From NCBI RefSeq assembly GCF_025698945.1, contig NZ_JAILWM010000005.1, positions 62,001-126,000 of the forward strand: a DNA stretch of 64,000 nucleotides, given 5' to 3'. The notes under the pieces are model-generated. The model was not told the DNA's origin. It ran no database searches and saw nothing but the letters and a program-made list of their open reading frames with translations. The position numbers were made by a program, and so were the translations under genes. How positions within the stretch are numbered: position 1 is the first letter of the stretch; each line of letters begins with the position of its first letter. Origin of the DNA: Nitrosopumilus sp. Its GTDB lineage: Archaea; Thermoproteota; Nitrososphaeria; Nitrososphaerales; Nitrosopumilaceae. Shown piece by piece: positions 28,369-37,309 of this stretch.

Positions 28369-30210
28369 CTAATTGGATTTATTTTCATCAGTTGAAGATG
28401 ATTCATTAGGTTGTCCTTCAGCAGATCCTTGTTGTCCTTCTGGACCAGGTGGTGGGGTTGCATTTTTGTAAAGCTCAGTAGTTACTTCGTTAACAAGGGT
28501 TTGTAATGTTTCTAGTTTAGGTTTTAACTCAGAGGGTTCTTTATCAAGGACTTCTTTTACTTCTTTAACAGCATCAGTAATTTTAATTCCTTGTTCTTGA
28601 GAGATTTTATCTTTAAGATCATGATTAACTAATTTTTCTGTAGTATAGATGTAGCTTTCAGCTTCATTCCTAAGATCAATTTTTTCTTTCTTCTTTTTAT
28701 CTTCATCAGAAAACTTTTCTGCATCTTCTTTTAGTTTTTCAATTTCTTCTTTAGATAGTTTTGAACTGGATTCTATAGTAATTTTTGCTTCTTTTTGGGT
28801 TCCAAGATCTTTAGCAGTTACATTAATTATTCCATTAGCATCAATATCAAATTTCACTTCAATTTGTGGGATTCCTCTAGGAGCTGGTGGTAAATCAGTT
28901 AGATTGAAACTTCCTAAAGATACATTATCAGTTGCCATAGGGCGCTCACCTTGAACAATATGGATAGTTACAGCAGTTTGATTATCTGCAGCAGTTGTGA
29001 AAACTTTGCTTTTAGAGGTTGGGATTGTTGTATTTCTTTCAATTAGTGGCTCTCTAACACCACCTAGAGTTTCAATTCCTAAAGTTAATGGAGTTACATC
29101 AAGTAAAACAATATCACTGGTAACATCTCCTGCAATAACACCTGCCTGAATTGCTGCTCCCATAGCTACTGCTTCCATTGGATCAACTCCTGATTCAACA
29201 CTTTGACCTACAACCTCACTAACAAATTTTCTAACTAGTGGAATTCTAGTTGGACCTCCAACCATTACAATTTTACTAATATCAGAATTTGAAAGTTTTG
29301 CATCTTCTAATGCTTTAATAATTGAAGGCTTACATCGTTCAACAATTGGTCGAATTAATTCATCTAGTTTTGCTCTTGTAATTCTCAATTCAAGATTTTT
29401 TGCACCAGTTGATGGATCATGTGCTATAAATGGTAAATTAACATCTGTTTCCATCACAGTAGATAATTCAATTTTTGCTTTTTCAGATGCTTCTCTGATT
29501 CTTGTCATTGCAGTTGAATCATTTGAAAGATCAATTCCTTCCTTTTTCTTGAATTCATCTACAATGTAATCAATTAGAACTTTATCCATATCAGTTCCTC
29601 CTAATTGGGTATCACCAGAAGTACTCATTACTTCAAATACGCCACCACCCATTTCCATTATAGTTACATCTAAGGTTCCACCACCAAAATCAAATACCAA
29701 AATTTTCATATCATCTTTAGCTTTATCCAATCCATATGCCAAAGATGCTGCAGTTGGTTCATTGATTATTCTTACAACATCAAGACCTGCAATTGTTCCA
29801 GCATCCTTAGTTGCCTGTCTCTGATTATCATCAAAATATGCAGGTACAGTAATTACTGCTTTTTCAACTTTTTCACCAACAAAAGATTCTGCATCAGCTT
29901 TAATCTTTTGGAGAATAAAAGCAGAGATTTGTTGTGGTTTGTATTCTTTATCTTTAATTTTAAAAGTATAATCAGTTCCCATCTTTCTTTTAGCTGCCAC
30001 AATTGTACTATCAGGATTAGTTACAGCCTGTCTTCTTGCAGGTTCTCCAACTAATAGATCACCGTCTTTTGTGAACGCAACTACAGATGGAAATGCTTTA
30101 CCACCTACAGTGGAACCCTCAGCAGCAGGAATGATTGTGGGTTTTCCACCCATAACTACTGCAGCAGCAGAGTTACTTGTTCCTAAATCGATTCCAATTA
30201 TTTTTGTCAT
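28369..30210 (-). CDS. dnaK: Chaperone DnaK (Hsp70)
   Basis: A 613-residue Hsp70. It has the ATPase signatures [21 protein letters not shown] and [14 protein letters not shown], then the linker, the substrate-binding domain and a helical lid, and ends with a Gly/Ser/Pro/Gln-rich tail. It lacks the extra actin-domain segment typical of proteobacterial DnaK. The first four bases overlap grpE (ATGA type), so the two are translationally coupled. Confidence 0.97.
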   Translation of the reverse strand: MTKIIGIDLGTSNSAAAVVMGGKPTIIPAAEGSTVGGKAFPSVVAFTKDGDLLVGEPARRQAVTNPDSTIVAAKRKMGTDYTFKIKDKEYKPQQISAFILQKIKADAESFVGEKVEKAVITVPAYFDDNQRQATKDAGTIAGLDVVRIINEPTAASLAYGLDKAKDDMKILVFDFGGGTLDVTIMEMGGGVFEVMSTSGDTQLGGTDMDKVLIDYIVDEFKKKEGIDLSNDSTAMTRIREASEKAKIELSTVMETDVNLPFIAHDPSTGAKNLELRITRAKLDELIRPIVERCKPSIIKALEDAKLSNSDISKIVMVGGPTRIPLVRKFVSEVVGQSVESGVDPMEAVAMGAAIQAGVIAGDVTSDIVLLDVTPLTLGIETLGGVREPLIERNTTIPTSKSKVFTTAADNQTAVTIHIVQGERPMATDNVSLGSFNLTDLPPAPRGIPQIEVKFDIDANGIINVTAKDLGTQKEAKITIESSSKLSKEEIEKLKEDAEKFSDEDKKKKEKIDLRNEAESYIYTTEKLVNHDLKDKISQEQGIKITDAVKEVKEVLDKEPSELKPKLETLQTLVNEVTTELYKNATPPPGPEGQQGSAEGQPNESSSTDENKSN

Positions 30211-30782
30211 TTTTTATCATCATCCTTTTTTGAAATTTCTACTAATGTTGGTCTTATAACCCTCTCATGAGAAATATATCCTTTCCTGATCTCCTTTGTA
30301 ATTGTATTATCATCTAAATCTGGATCAGAAATTATTGAAATAGCTTCATGCAAATTTGGATTAAAAATTTCACCTAATGCATCAATAGGAACTACATTGT
30401 ATTTACTCAATAAAGAATCCATATTTTTTAGAATTGATTCAAGACCTTCAGTGTTAATTTTACTTTCAGAAAAAACATTTTTTGCTCTTACAAAATCATC
30501 ATATATTTTAAGAAAATCTAAAACAAATTCATCAATTTTTGCATTAACTCCCCTTTCAATATCGGATTGTGTTTTTTTATTTAGGTTTTGAAAATCAGCT
30601 AAAACATGTTTTAATTTCTCTTCAGTTTCATTTGATTTTTTCTTTTCAATGTCCAATAATTTTTCTAGTTCTTCAATTTTATTCTTTGAATCCTCTAATA
30701 CTTGATCAAGCTGATTATCTTCAGTTTTATTTTCTTTTACTACACTAACAGGTATTTCATCAGGATTTTTTTCATCAGACAT
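30207..30782 (-). CDS. grpE: Nucleotide exchange factor GrpE
   Basis: A 191-residue GrpE. A long acidic coiled coil (about 25-95) with [10 protein letters not shown] is followed by the beta-wing domain with [18 protein letters not shown] and [22 protein letters not shown]. It releases ADP from DnaK. It is the first gene of the grpE-dnaK-dnaJ operon and overlaps dnaK by four bases. Confidence 0.96.
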   Translation of the reverse strand: MSDEKNPDEIPVSVVKENKTEDNQLDQVLEDSKNKIEELEKLLDIEKKKSNETEEKLKHVLADFQNLNKKTQSDIERGVNAKIDEFVLDFLKIYDDFVRAKNVFSESKINTEGLESILKNMDSLLSKYNVVPIDALGEIFNPNLHEAISIISDPDLDDNTITKEIRKGYISHERVIRPTLVEISKKDDDKK

Positions 30783-30817
30783 TTCAAACAGAATAATAAA
30801 TTAGCTAATTTATACTC

Positions 30818-31957
30818 TTATTGGATTGTTTCACATAAAGGATTAGCCTTTACTACAATCAAATCAGAATTCTGTTTTGATTTTTCAATATTATCAAAAT
30901 CTGATTTTGAACATGCTACAACTATTGTGGTCTTATCGCTATGAAATAAATCAAAATTTGGATCTTCATAAGCTTCAACATCACCAATGTAATCGCGTAA
31001 TCGTGAAGTCAGATTTTGAAGCATTTCTATTTTATCGCCTCTCATTGCATGTTGATCTAAAGTCCATGACAATGCAATTTTTGTTCTACTAGCTTTAAGA
31101 TCATTTTTCTTTAAAGTGGCACGAATTTCATCAATTAGACGTTTAATGTAGCCATCAATTCCTTTTACACTTCCATTAATTAAATACATTAAAGAATTTG
31201 CTCCTTCAAATGAGGAACCAAGAGATTTTAGATCAAAAAGCCCACTTATCATATTATCAAGATATATTTCTTGAAAATCATCTGATGATAGATCATTTTT
31301 TGTAATGTCATCTTGAGCATATTTACAGACTTCTAAAACACTGCACAAACTGGAAAATCTGGATAGTATGTTAATCGCATGAAAATGTTCAGATGATGAA
31401 ATTGCAACAAACCTTTTCTCTTTTTTTCCTGTTGTAAGCAAATCAGATAATGAAGAGTCTTCTTTTCCATTGAAAGATCCAATAGTTTTTGGTTGTTGAT
31501 TAAGATCTTCTAAAGGATAATAAAAATAAGAAATTTGTTTTCCAACTTCAAGTCCTGTTACATGTTCAAGTAATGAAATATTTTCATTATTACCCCCAAA
31601 TCCTGTTGGTAGAGTAAAAATAACAGAACTATTTTTTTTTAGTGATGTAACTGCATCCTTAAATTTTGAATGAATTTCTGTTTTGATATCTTGTCCTGTT
31701 TTTCTAATTCTGGGAGTAAAGAACAGGTATTGTGCTTTTGAGATTGCTACATCTATTGGTTCCATTGCTAACAAAGGTTCATCTTCTTTTAGAGAGGATA
31801 CATTTGGGTAAGTTTTAGCAATTTCAGCTTTTAGAGAAATTGCTGATGGAGTTGATTCATCAATAATGTAAACATCTGCTCCCTTTATGGCCATTTGAGA
31901 TGCAATAGCATATCCCTCTGTACTGAGTCCATAAACAACAACTTTTGCTCCCCCCAT
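30818..31957 (-). CDS. Rossmann protein, degenerate UDP-glucose/GDP-mannose dehydrogenase-like
   Basis: A 379-residue protein. The N-terminus (AKVVVYGLSTEGYAIASQM) is a Rossmann strand-turn-helix with an altered glycine pattern. It is followed by an ALSKAQYLFF-like strand position and FTLPTGFGGNN, where UDP-glucose dehydrogenases have the STVPPGT block. The middle and C-terminal parts are helical and lack a clear GGxCxPKD catalytic cysteine motif. Family assignment is therefore tentative. A similar but shorter relative is encoded at 33260-34000. Transcribed divergently from the DUF354 gene. Confidence 0.55.
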   Translation of the reverse strand: MGGAKVVVYGLSTEGYAIASQMAIKGADVYIIDESTPSAISLKAEIAKTYPNVSSLKEDEPLLAMEPIDVAISKAQYLFFTPRIRKTGQDIKTEIHSKFKDAVTSLKKNSSVIFTLPTGFGGNNENISLLEHVTGLEVGKQISYFYYPLEDLNQQPKTIGSFNGKEDSSLSDLLTTGKKEKRFVAISSSEHFHAINILSRFSSLCSVLEVCKYAQDDITKNDLSSDDFQEIYLDNMISGLFDLKSLGSSFEGANSLMYLINGSVKGIDGYIKRLIDEIRATLKKNDLKASRTKIALSWTLDQHAMRGDKIEMLQNLTSRLRDYIGDVEAYEDPNFDLFHSDKTTIVVACSKSDFDNIEKSKQNSDLIVVKANPLCETIQ

Positions 31958-32022
31958 TACACTAACAGCTAAGTAATAGACTAAGAAAAACTTATTGAAC
32001 TATCTAGAATTATGAAAATTAC

Positions 32023-33051
32023 TTGAAAATATGGATAGATATTCTTACTCCAAAACAATTATTGTTTTCAGAACCAATAATTGAGAAATTAGGGAAAAAA
32101 CATCAACTTTTGTGCACTTCTAGAGATTATGGAGAAGTGTCAAAATTGGCAAAAATACGTAATTTTGACCTTATTTTTGTAGGAAAACATGGTGGAGGAG
32201 ATAAAAAATCCAAGCTTGAAGCCAGCATAAACAGAATCGAAAAACTCTCCAAAAAAATAATATCATTTTCGCCGGATATTGTAATTAGTTTTTGTTCTCC
32301 TGAAGCAGCAAGAATTTCGTTTGGTTTGGGAATTAAGCATATAGCGTTTTGTGATTCTCCACATGCAGATGCTGTAATGAGATTAACCCTACCATTAATT
32401 CAAAAACTACTAATTCCTTATGCAATACCAAAAAATGAATTTAGTAAATTTGGAATTAACCAAAAAAATATAATTTCATATAAAGCAATAGATGCTTTTG
32501 TAACAATACAAAGGAGAACTAATAACAATGAAAGATTACCATTTTATAAAAATAAACAAAAGAATATTCTAATCAGAATTGAAGAAGAAGAAGCAGCATA
32601 CACATCAAAATCAAGTAACATTATTCCAATTATTAAAAAAATTATAAAAGATCACAATAATAAAAATATTGTAATTTTAGGAAGATATACTAACCAAATT
32701 AGCAATCTTCAAAAAATTCTAGGTAAAAAAGTGAAAGTTGTTAAAATGAGATATGATGGAAAGCATTTGTTAAATAACACAGATATTTTTATAGGATCGG
32801 GTGGAACTATGACTGCTGAATCAGCTTTAATGGGAATTCCAACAATTTCATATAATGCAGTTCCAAACATTATTGAGAATTTTTTGGTATTAAAAAAACT
32901 GGTGAAAAGAGAAACAAATCCTGAAAAAATTTCTAATTTTATAAAAAGAAGTTTTGAATCAAAGAATAATTTTAGTCAAAAACGAGCACAAAAAATTGTA
33001 GAAAATATGGAAGATCCAATTCAAAAATTAATTGAGATTATCAAAGAATAG
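32023..33051 (+). CDS. DUF354 family protein (glycosyltransferase-fold)
   Basis: A 342-residue protein of the DUF354 family, which has a GT-B/UDP-GlcNAc 2-epimerase-like fold. Landmarks are MKIWIDILTPKQ at the start, PDIVISFCSPEAARISFGLGI, FCDSPHA, and the C-terminal GSGGTMTAESALMGIPTISYN nucleotide-sugar-binding block. It probably acts on a nucleotide sugar. The start is TTG at 32023. Neighbouring UDP-sugar dehydrogenase-like genes support a link to sugar metabolism. Confidence 0.85.
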   Translation: MKIWIDILTPKQLLFSEPIIEKLGKKHQLLCTSRDYGEVSKLAKIRNFDLIFVGKHGGGDKKSKLEASINRIEKLSKKIISFSPDIVISFCSPEAARISFGLGIKHIAFCDSPHADAVMRLTLPLIQKLLIPYAIPKNEFSKFGINQKNIISYKAIDAFVTIQRRTNNNERLPFYKNKQKNILIRIEEEEAAYTSKSSNIIPIIKKIIKDHNNKNIVILGRYTNQISNLQKILGKKVKVVKMRYDGKHLLNNTDIFIGSGGTMTAESALMGIPTISYNAVPNIIENFLVLKKLVKRETNPEKISNFIKRSFESKNNFSQKRAQKIVENMEDPIQKLIEIIKE

Positions 33052-33120
33052 ATTTAGTTTAGTAGTTAGTAACAAATTGAATAAAAAGTTCATTAAGGGA
33101 ATGAGTGTGCTCGATTTAGC

Positions 33121-33193
33121 AGCCCGGTAGTGTAGCGGTCAAGCATAGAGGCCTTTGAAGCCTTTGACCCCAGTTCGAGTCTGGGCCGGGCTA
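33121..33193 (+). tRNA. tRNA-Gln (anticodon UUG)
   Basis: A 73-nt tRNA. The acceptor stem AGCCCGG/CCGGGCT is perfect, discriminator A. The anticodon stem GAGGC/GCCTT closes the loop CTTTGAA with anticodon TTG, which reads CAA. The T-arm is CCCAG-TTCGAGT-CTGGG. No intron, no encoded CCA. Its aminoacylation probably passes through the GatDE route encoded in this window. Confidence 0.96.
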
Positions 33194-33200
33194 CTTTTTT
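33194..33200 (+). terminator. Oligo-T tract after tRNA-Gln
   Basis: Six T residues (33195-33200) begin two bases after the tRNA discriminator, consistent with archaeal T-tract termination. Confidence 0.45.
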
Positions 33201-33259
33201 AAAATAAAGTAGACTGTAACACGAATATAACATAGTGAGTTTTTCTAAAAATAGGCGTA

Positions 33260-34000
33260 ATGACAGATATAATTTTAGGAATGGGAGAAGTCGGTGAAAC
33301 CATCTATGAGTTACTAGTTGAGAGAAATTTTGATTGTGTAGGAATTGATATAGATAGTTCAAAATGCAAAAATTTTTCTGAAATATCTACGATTGTTAAT
33401 CCTGAATATCTACATGTATGCTTGCCAGGAGAAATAGAAGAATTTGAAAAGACAGTCCTAGATTTCATTACCAAAATTAATGATTTAAAAGCTGTTTTGA
33501 TTCATTCAACAGTTAAACCGGGAACAACAAAAAAAATTCAAGAAAAATCTGAAATTCCTATTTTGTATTCTCCAGTTAGAGGAGTTCATAGAAGATTTTT
33601 AGAGGATATTAAAAAATATACAAAATTTATTTCATCTGATATGAATCAGCTTGATTCAAAAATAAAATTGGGTTTAGAACAAAGATTTCATAAAATTAAT
33701 TGGATGTCAACTACAAAAACAGCAGAGTTAGCAAAAATTTTAGTTGATACAACATATTATGGATGGCTAATAAATTATGCTCAAATTACAAAAATGATAT
33801 GTGAAAAGGAAGGAGTTGATTTTGATGAAATGTGGAAATTTGCAGATGAAATTCATGAATACTTGGGCAATAGACCAAAAATGTATCCTGGAATTATAGG
33901 AGGACACTGTGTCATTCCGAATTTAAGTCTAATAGAATATGACAACTTGGAAATTATTAAAAAAATAAATGAAACGTTTGAAAAATCAAAAAAAGAATGA
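33260..34000 (+). CDS. Short UDP-glucose/GDP-mannose dehydrogenase-like protein
   Basis: A 246-residue protein, about half the family's usual 400-440 residues. It has a shortened Rossmann part (LGMGEVGETI at 6-15), the HSTVKPGTTKKI block, a YSPVRGVH strand, the central helix TAELAKILVDTTYYGWLIN and then GGHCVIPN, the position of the catalytic cysteine block (GGxCxPKD). The C-terminal UDP-binding domain is absent. It may be a single-domain oxidoreductase or need a partner; the larger relative at 30818-31957 is a candidate. Start ATG at 33260. Confidence 0.7.
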   Translation: MTDIILGMGEVGETIYELLVERNFDCVGIDIDSSKCKNFSEISTIVNPEYLHVCLPGEIEEFEKTVLDFITKINDLKAVLIHSTVKPGTTKKIQEKSEIPILYSPVRGVHRRFLEDIKKYTKFISSDMNQLDSKIKLGLEQRFHKINWMSTTKTAELAKILVDTTYYGWLINYAQITKMICEKEGVDFDEMWKFADEIHEYLGNRPKMYPGIIGGHCVIPNLSLIEYDNLEIIKKINETFEKSKKE

Positions 34001-34004
34001 TGTT

Positions 34005-34766
34005 TTAAAAATCTAGTTTCGTGAGAAGTTTTGAAGCAATAATAAATAAAGTGGATGCAATTCCTACAAGTACCAACATTTCAAAAATTACAAAGTCAGT
34101 AATATTTCCAAAAATTCCAGCTCTAATTACATCTACAAGATATGTTAATGGATTTAGATAAAACGCTGATCTTAATGGTTCTGGAGCACCTGCAGCAGGA
34201 TAAAATGCAGTACTAACAAATGCAAAAAAAAGAAAAACAGTATTAATAATTACGTTAAATCCTTCACTTGAGCGTAATCTGGTAGAAATGATTGATGCCA
34301 ATGAACCAAATAATACAGAACCAGTAATTGCACCAAATACAATTATCGGTATTGTAATTAATGAAAATTCAACTGATTCAAAAAATACAGGATATCCAAC
34401 TAAGGCTATCAAAGTTGCACTTACTAATCCAACAATTCCTATAGTACAGATATTGCTCAGAATGTAATGACTTCTGGTAAACGGTCCTGACATTATCTGT
34501 TCAAACATTCCATGTCGTCTATCATTCCAAATAATAATTCCAGAAACAAGAGTACTATTCATTATATTGAATCCAATCATACCTGAAGCAAGATATGCAG
34601 GATAATCAAGATCTTTTGCTCCAAAAGGTACATCATTAATTAAAGGTGCATAAGCAAACCCTGCTACAAAAATATAGATTAATGGGAATATAACTTGCCA
34701 AATTAAAAATCCAGGATTTAGAGAAATTGTCAGATTTCTATTTACGAGTCTAATTATTGGATGCAT
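34005..34766 (-). CDS. ABC-2 type transporter permease
   Basis: A 253-residue membrane protein with about six hydrophobic segments, in the ABC-2 (DrrB/NodJ) arrangement. NDRRHGMFEQIMSGPFTRSHYI is split over a conserved ABC-2 loop, and NPLTYLVDVIRAG is the conserved C-terminal block. It forms the exporter with the ATPase encoded just upstream; the two genes overlap by 17 bases. Cargo unknown: drug, lipid or polysaccharide. Confidence 0.92.
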   Translation of the reverse strand: MHPIIRLVNRNLTISLNPGFLIWQVIFPLIYIFVAGFAYAPLINDVPFGAKDLDYPAYLASGMIGFNIMNSTLVSGIIIWNDRRHGMFEQIMSGPFTRSHYILSNICTIGIVGLVSATLIALVGYPVFFESVEFSLITIPIIVFGAITGSVLFGSLASIISTRLRSSEGFNVIINTVFLFFAFVSTAFYPAAGAPEPLRSAFYLNPLTYLVDVIRAGIFGNITDFVIFEMLVLVGIASTLFIIASKLLTKLDF

Positions 34767-35688
34767 TATCTCTCATCATTTTTAAAAATATTTCTTCAAG
34801 ATTTGTAGGAACTGCTGACAAGTCTTCAATATCAATATTATTTTCATTAAGTATTCTTAGGACTTGTAGCAATACAAGTTCAGATTTTTTAGAATGAATG
34901 ATAATATTAGTTCCATTCTCAAAATCAATTCTACAATCAGAAATTTTTGATAAAAGAGAAATAATTTCATTTTGTTTTTTCAACAAGTGGATTTTTATGG
35001 TTTTTTCTTTACCAAATCTATTCTTGAGTGCATCAGGTGAATCAACTGTTAGAATTTTACCTTTGTCAATAATTGCAATTTCATCACAAAGATATTCTGC
35101 TTCGGATAGAATGTGTGTTGTATAAAAAATTGTAAGGCCAGTTTTTACTTTATTTTTTAAATAATCTAAGAGATTTCTTCTTGCACTAGGATCTAAACCA
35201 ACAGTAGGTTCATCTAAAAACAATAATTCCATATCATGCATAAATTCACGTGCTACCTGAACTCTTCTTCGTTGTCCAATGGAAAGATCCTCATTTCTTT
35301 TTTTTCGAATTTCAACTAGATCAAAATCTATCAAAAGTTGTTCAATTCTTTGCTTACGTTCATGCTTTGGTACATTCCACATCATTCCATATTTATCAAG
35401 AGATTTTTCTACAGATAGTGTAGGCTCATAACTTGGTTGTTGGAGCACTACTCCAATTTTGTGTCGTATTTGAAGAGGATTTGCTACAGCATCTATTCCT
35501 AATATAGAAAGAGAGCCAGTAGTAGGAGGAATCAAAGTAGTAAGAAGTTTGATCATAGTAGATTTCCCAGCCCCATTAGGACCTAAAAATCCAAAAACTT
35601 GTCCTGATTTTACTGATAATTGTAAATCATTAACAGCTTTTACTGAACCATAAGATTTTGTTAAATTTTCTACATTAATACAAGACAT
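34750..35688 (-). CDS. ABC transporter ATP-binding protein (DrrA-like)
   Basis: A 312-residue ATPase. Walker A GPNGAGKST (36-44), Q-loop VLQQPSYEP, signature LSIGQRRRVQVAREF, Walker B LLFLDEPTVGLD and the switch His in TTHILSEAE are all present. The C-terminal 80 residues form the DrrA/NatA-type extension. It powers the permease encoded by the overlapping next gene. The 223 bases upstream (35689-35911) hold only AT-rich promoter-like DNA shared with the divergent RPA-like gene. Confidence 0.95.
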   Translation of the reverse strand: MSCINVENLTKSYGSVKAVNDLQLSVKSGQVFGFLGPNGAGKSTMIKLLTTLIPPTTGSLSILGIDAVANPLQIRHKIGVVLQQPSYEPTLSVEKSLDKYGMMWNVPKHERKQRIEQLLIDFDLVEIRKKRNEDLSIGQRRRVQVAREFMHDMELLFLDEPTVGLDPSARRNLLDYLKNKVKTGLTIFYTTHILSEAEYLCDEIAIIDKGKILTVDSPDALKNRFGKEKTIKIHLLKKQNEIISLLSKISDCRIDFENGTNIIIHSKKSELVLLQVLRILNENNIDIEDLSAVPTNLEEIFLKMMRDNASNN

Positions 35689-35911
35689 GATAAAACTGCG
35701 ATCTTCCTCTTAATTTAGTTAATGAGATAATATTAGGAAGATTTCAAAAGAGCATAATTGTACTTTAATAGAAAATAAGGAATTAAGGAAAAAGCAGATT
35801 TAGATGTGAAGTATTCCTAAAATGACGTAATTTTGCGATCAATTTTTTGAATTAAAGAAACATTCATGCATATGAAATTTTTATTAATAGAACAAGTTTA
35901 CAAAAAATGAA

Positions 35912-37309
35912 TTGTCTGAATTAGAAGATCTCATGAATAAATTGATCGAACAAAAACCAGAGTTAACAAAAGGGATTATTGATGAACTAATAAAGCAAAA
36001 AAAAGAAAAAATTGGTGCAGGTTATCTGACTGATCAAGGAGCACTATTTCTAATTGCTTCAGATTATGGAGTTACGTTATCAGAGCCCCTTAAAGCTGAA
36101 ATGGCATTAAAAGATCTTTATGCAGGAGCCAAAGAGATCTCTTTAGAAACACGAGTTTTGAATCTTTCTCCCGCAAAACAATTTTCAAGAAAAGATGGTT
36201 CGCCATTTTATCTTAGAACAATGACAGTATACGATACAAATTCTACCGCTAGTGTGAAACTATGGGATGAAAAAGCCAATCTTCCAGGTATTGAAAATCT
36301 AAAACCGGGTGATTTAATTAAAATCATCAAAGCTTATGTAAAATCAGATCTTGATGGTTCACCAACAATCAATATTGGTTCAGGCTCCAATATTGAAACT
36401 ACAGATACAGAAAGTGAAATTCCAACAATTGACACTATTACAAAGGATGTAAGTGAATTAAAGGAAGGTCAAAGAGATCTTGTTGTTTCAGGAATGATTG
36501 ATGGGATAATTAGTGAAATGCAATTTACAAATTCTAGAGGGCAGCCTGGAAAAGCACTCAGAATGAGGCTCAAAGGAAAAGAAGGAATTGGCATGAGAGT
36601 TGTTTTATGGGGTAAAGACGAATCAGAAATTCCAAATATGATATCGCAATCAGCCAAAGTAAGATTACTTGGAGTCAGAGTAAAATCTGGAAATCAAGGA
36701 TTGGAAATTCATGGAAATGATGCAACTATTATAGAAATTGAAGGTGGAAAAGAAGCTGAACCAGTAATAGCAAGAGTGCTTTCATTATCACCAAGCGAAA
36801 ATGGAAGAAATTTAATTCTAGCAGTTGATAATAATAGAAACTTATACAACATCACGGATTTTTCAAACTCTACAAGTATTTGTGTTGAAGGTGATGTTAT
36901 AGAATGCATGCCATCAAAAGTTTATGGAAATTCAATAACATTAGATAATAATTCTTTTGTAAGAAAACTAGATAATGATGAATCAATACCAACTATTTCT
37001 CAAATTAGAACGAAAATCAATGATGTTAAAGTTGATGGAAATTATTGTATAGAAGCCATTGTCTTAAAAGTTCCAGAAAGACGAGAAGTTCAAACAAAGT
37101 CTGGCGAATCAATATTACTCTCAGAGATGTTTGTAGAAGATGACACAGGCCAAATTTGGGTTAAAGGATGGAGAAATCAAGCAAGACTAGTTGATAAATG
37201 TGAATTAGGAGAGATTGTTTCAATTACTGGATTAAATTCAAAAGCTGGTCTTGAAGGAAGAATTGAACTTTTTTTGACACCTTTTTCAAAAATTACTAAG
37301 AAAAATTAA
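35912..37309 (+). CDS. RPA-like single-stranded DNA-binding protein (OB-folds)
   Basis: A 465-residue protein with at least three successive OB-fold units, for example LSPAKQFSRKDGSPFYLRTM with VYDTNSTASVKLW near 90-135, and similar patterns near 190-240 and 370-440. An N-terminal helical part of about 60 residues precedes them. This layout matches archaeal replication protein A relatives that coat single-stranded DNA. A C-terminal zinc finger is not seen. The start is TTG at 35912. The last four bases overlap the convergent helicase gene. Confidence 0.88.
   Translation: MSELEDLMNKLIEQKPELTKGIIDELIKQKKEKIGAGYLTDQGALFLIASDYGVTLSEPLKAEMALKDLYAGAKEISLETRVLNLSPAKQFSRKDGSPFYLRTMTVYDTNSTASVKLWDEKANLPGIENLKPGDLIKIIKAYVKSDLDGSPTINIGSGSNIETTDTESEIPTIDTITKDVSELKEGQRDLVVSGMIDGIISEMQFTNSRGQPGKALRMRLKGKEGIGMRVVLWGKDESEIPNMISQSAKVRLLGVRVKSGNQGLEIHGNDATIIEIEGGKEAEPVIARVLSLSPSENGRNLILAVDNNRNLYNITDFSNSTSICVEGDVIECMPSKVYGNSITLDNNSFVRKLDNDESIPTISQIRTKINDVKVDGNYCIEAIVLKVPERREVQTKSGESILLSEMFVEDDTGQIWVKGWRNQARLVDKCELGEIVSITGLNSKAGLEGRIELFLTPFSKITKKN

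Noticed and set aside
33093-33362. 89-codon minus-strand frame over the tRNA-Gln
   Set aside because: It runs through a perfectly folded tRNA and the start of the downstream gene; shadow frame.
35689-35911. Possible hidden gene or RNA in the largest protein-free gap
   Set aside because: It is AT-rich without a stable helix or long frame; it looks like two divergent promoters only.
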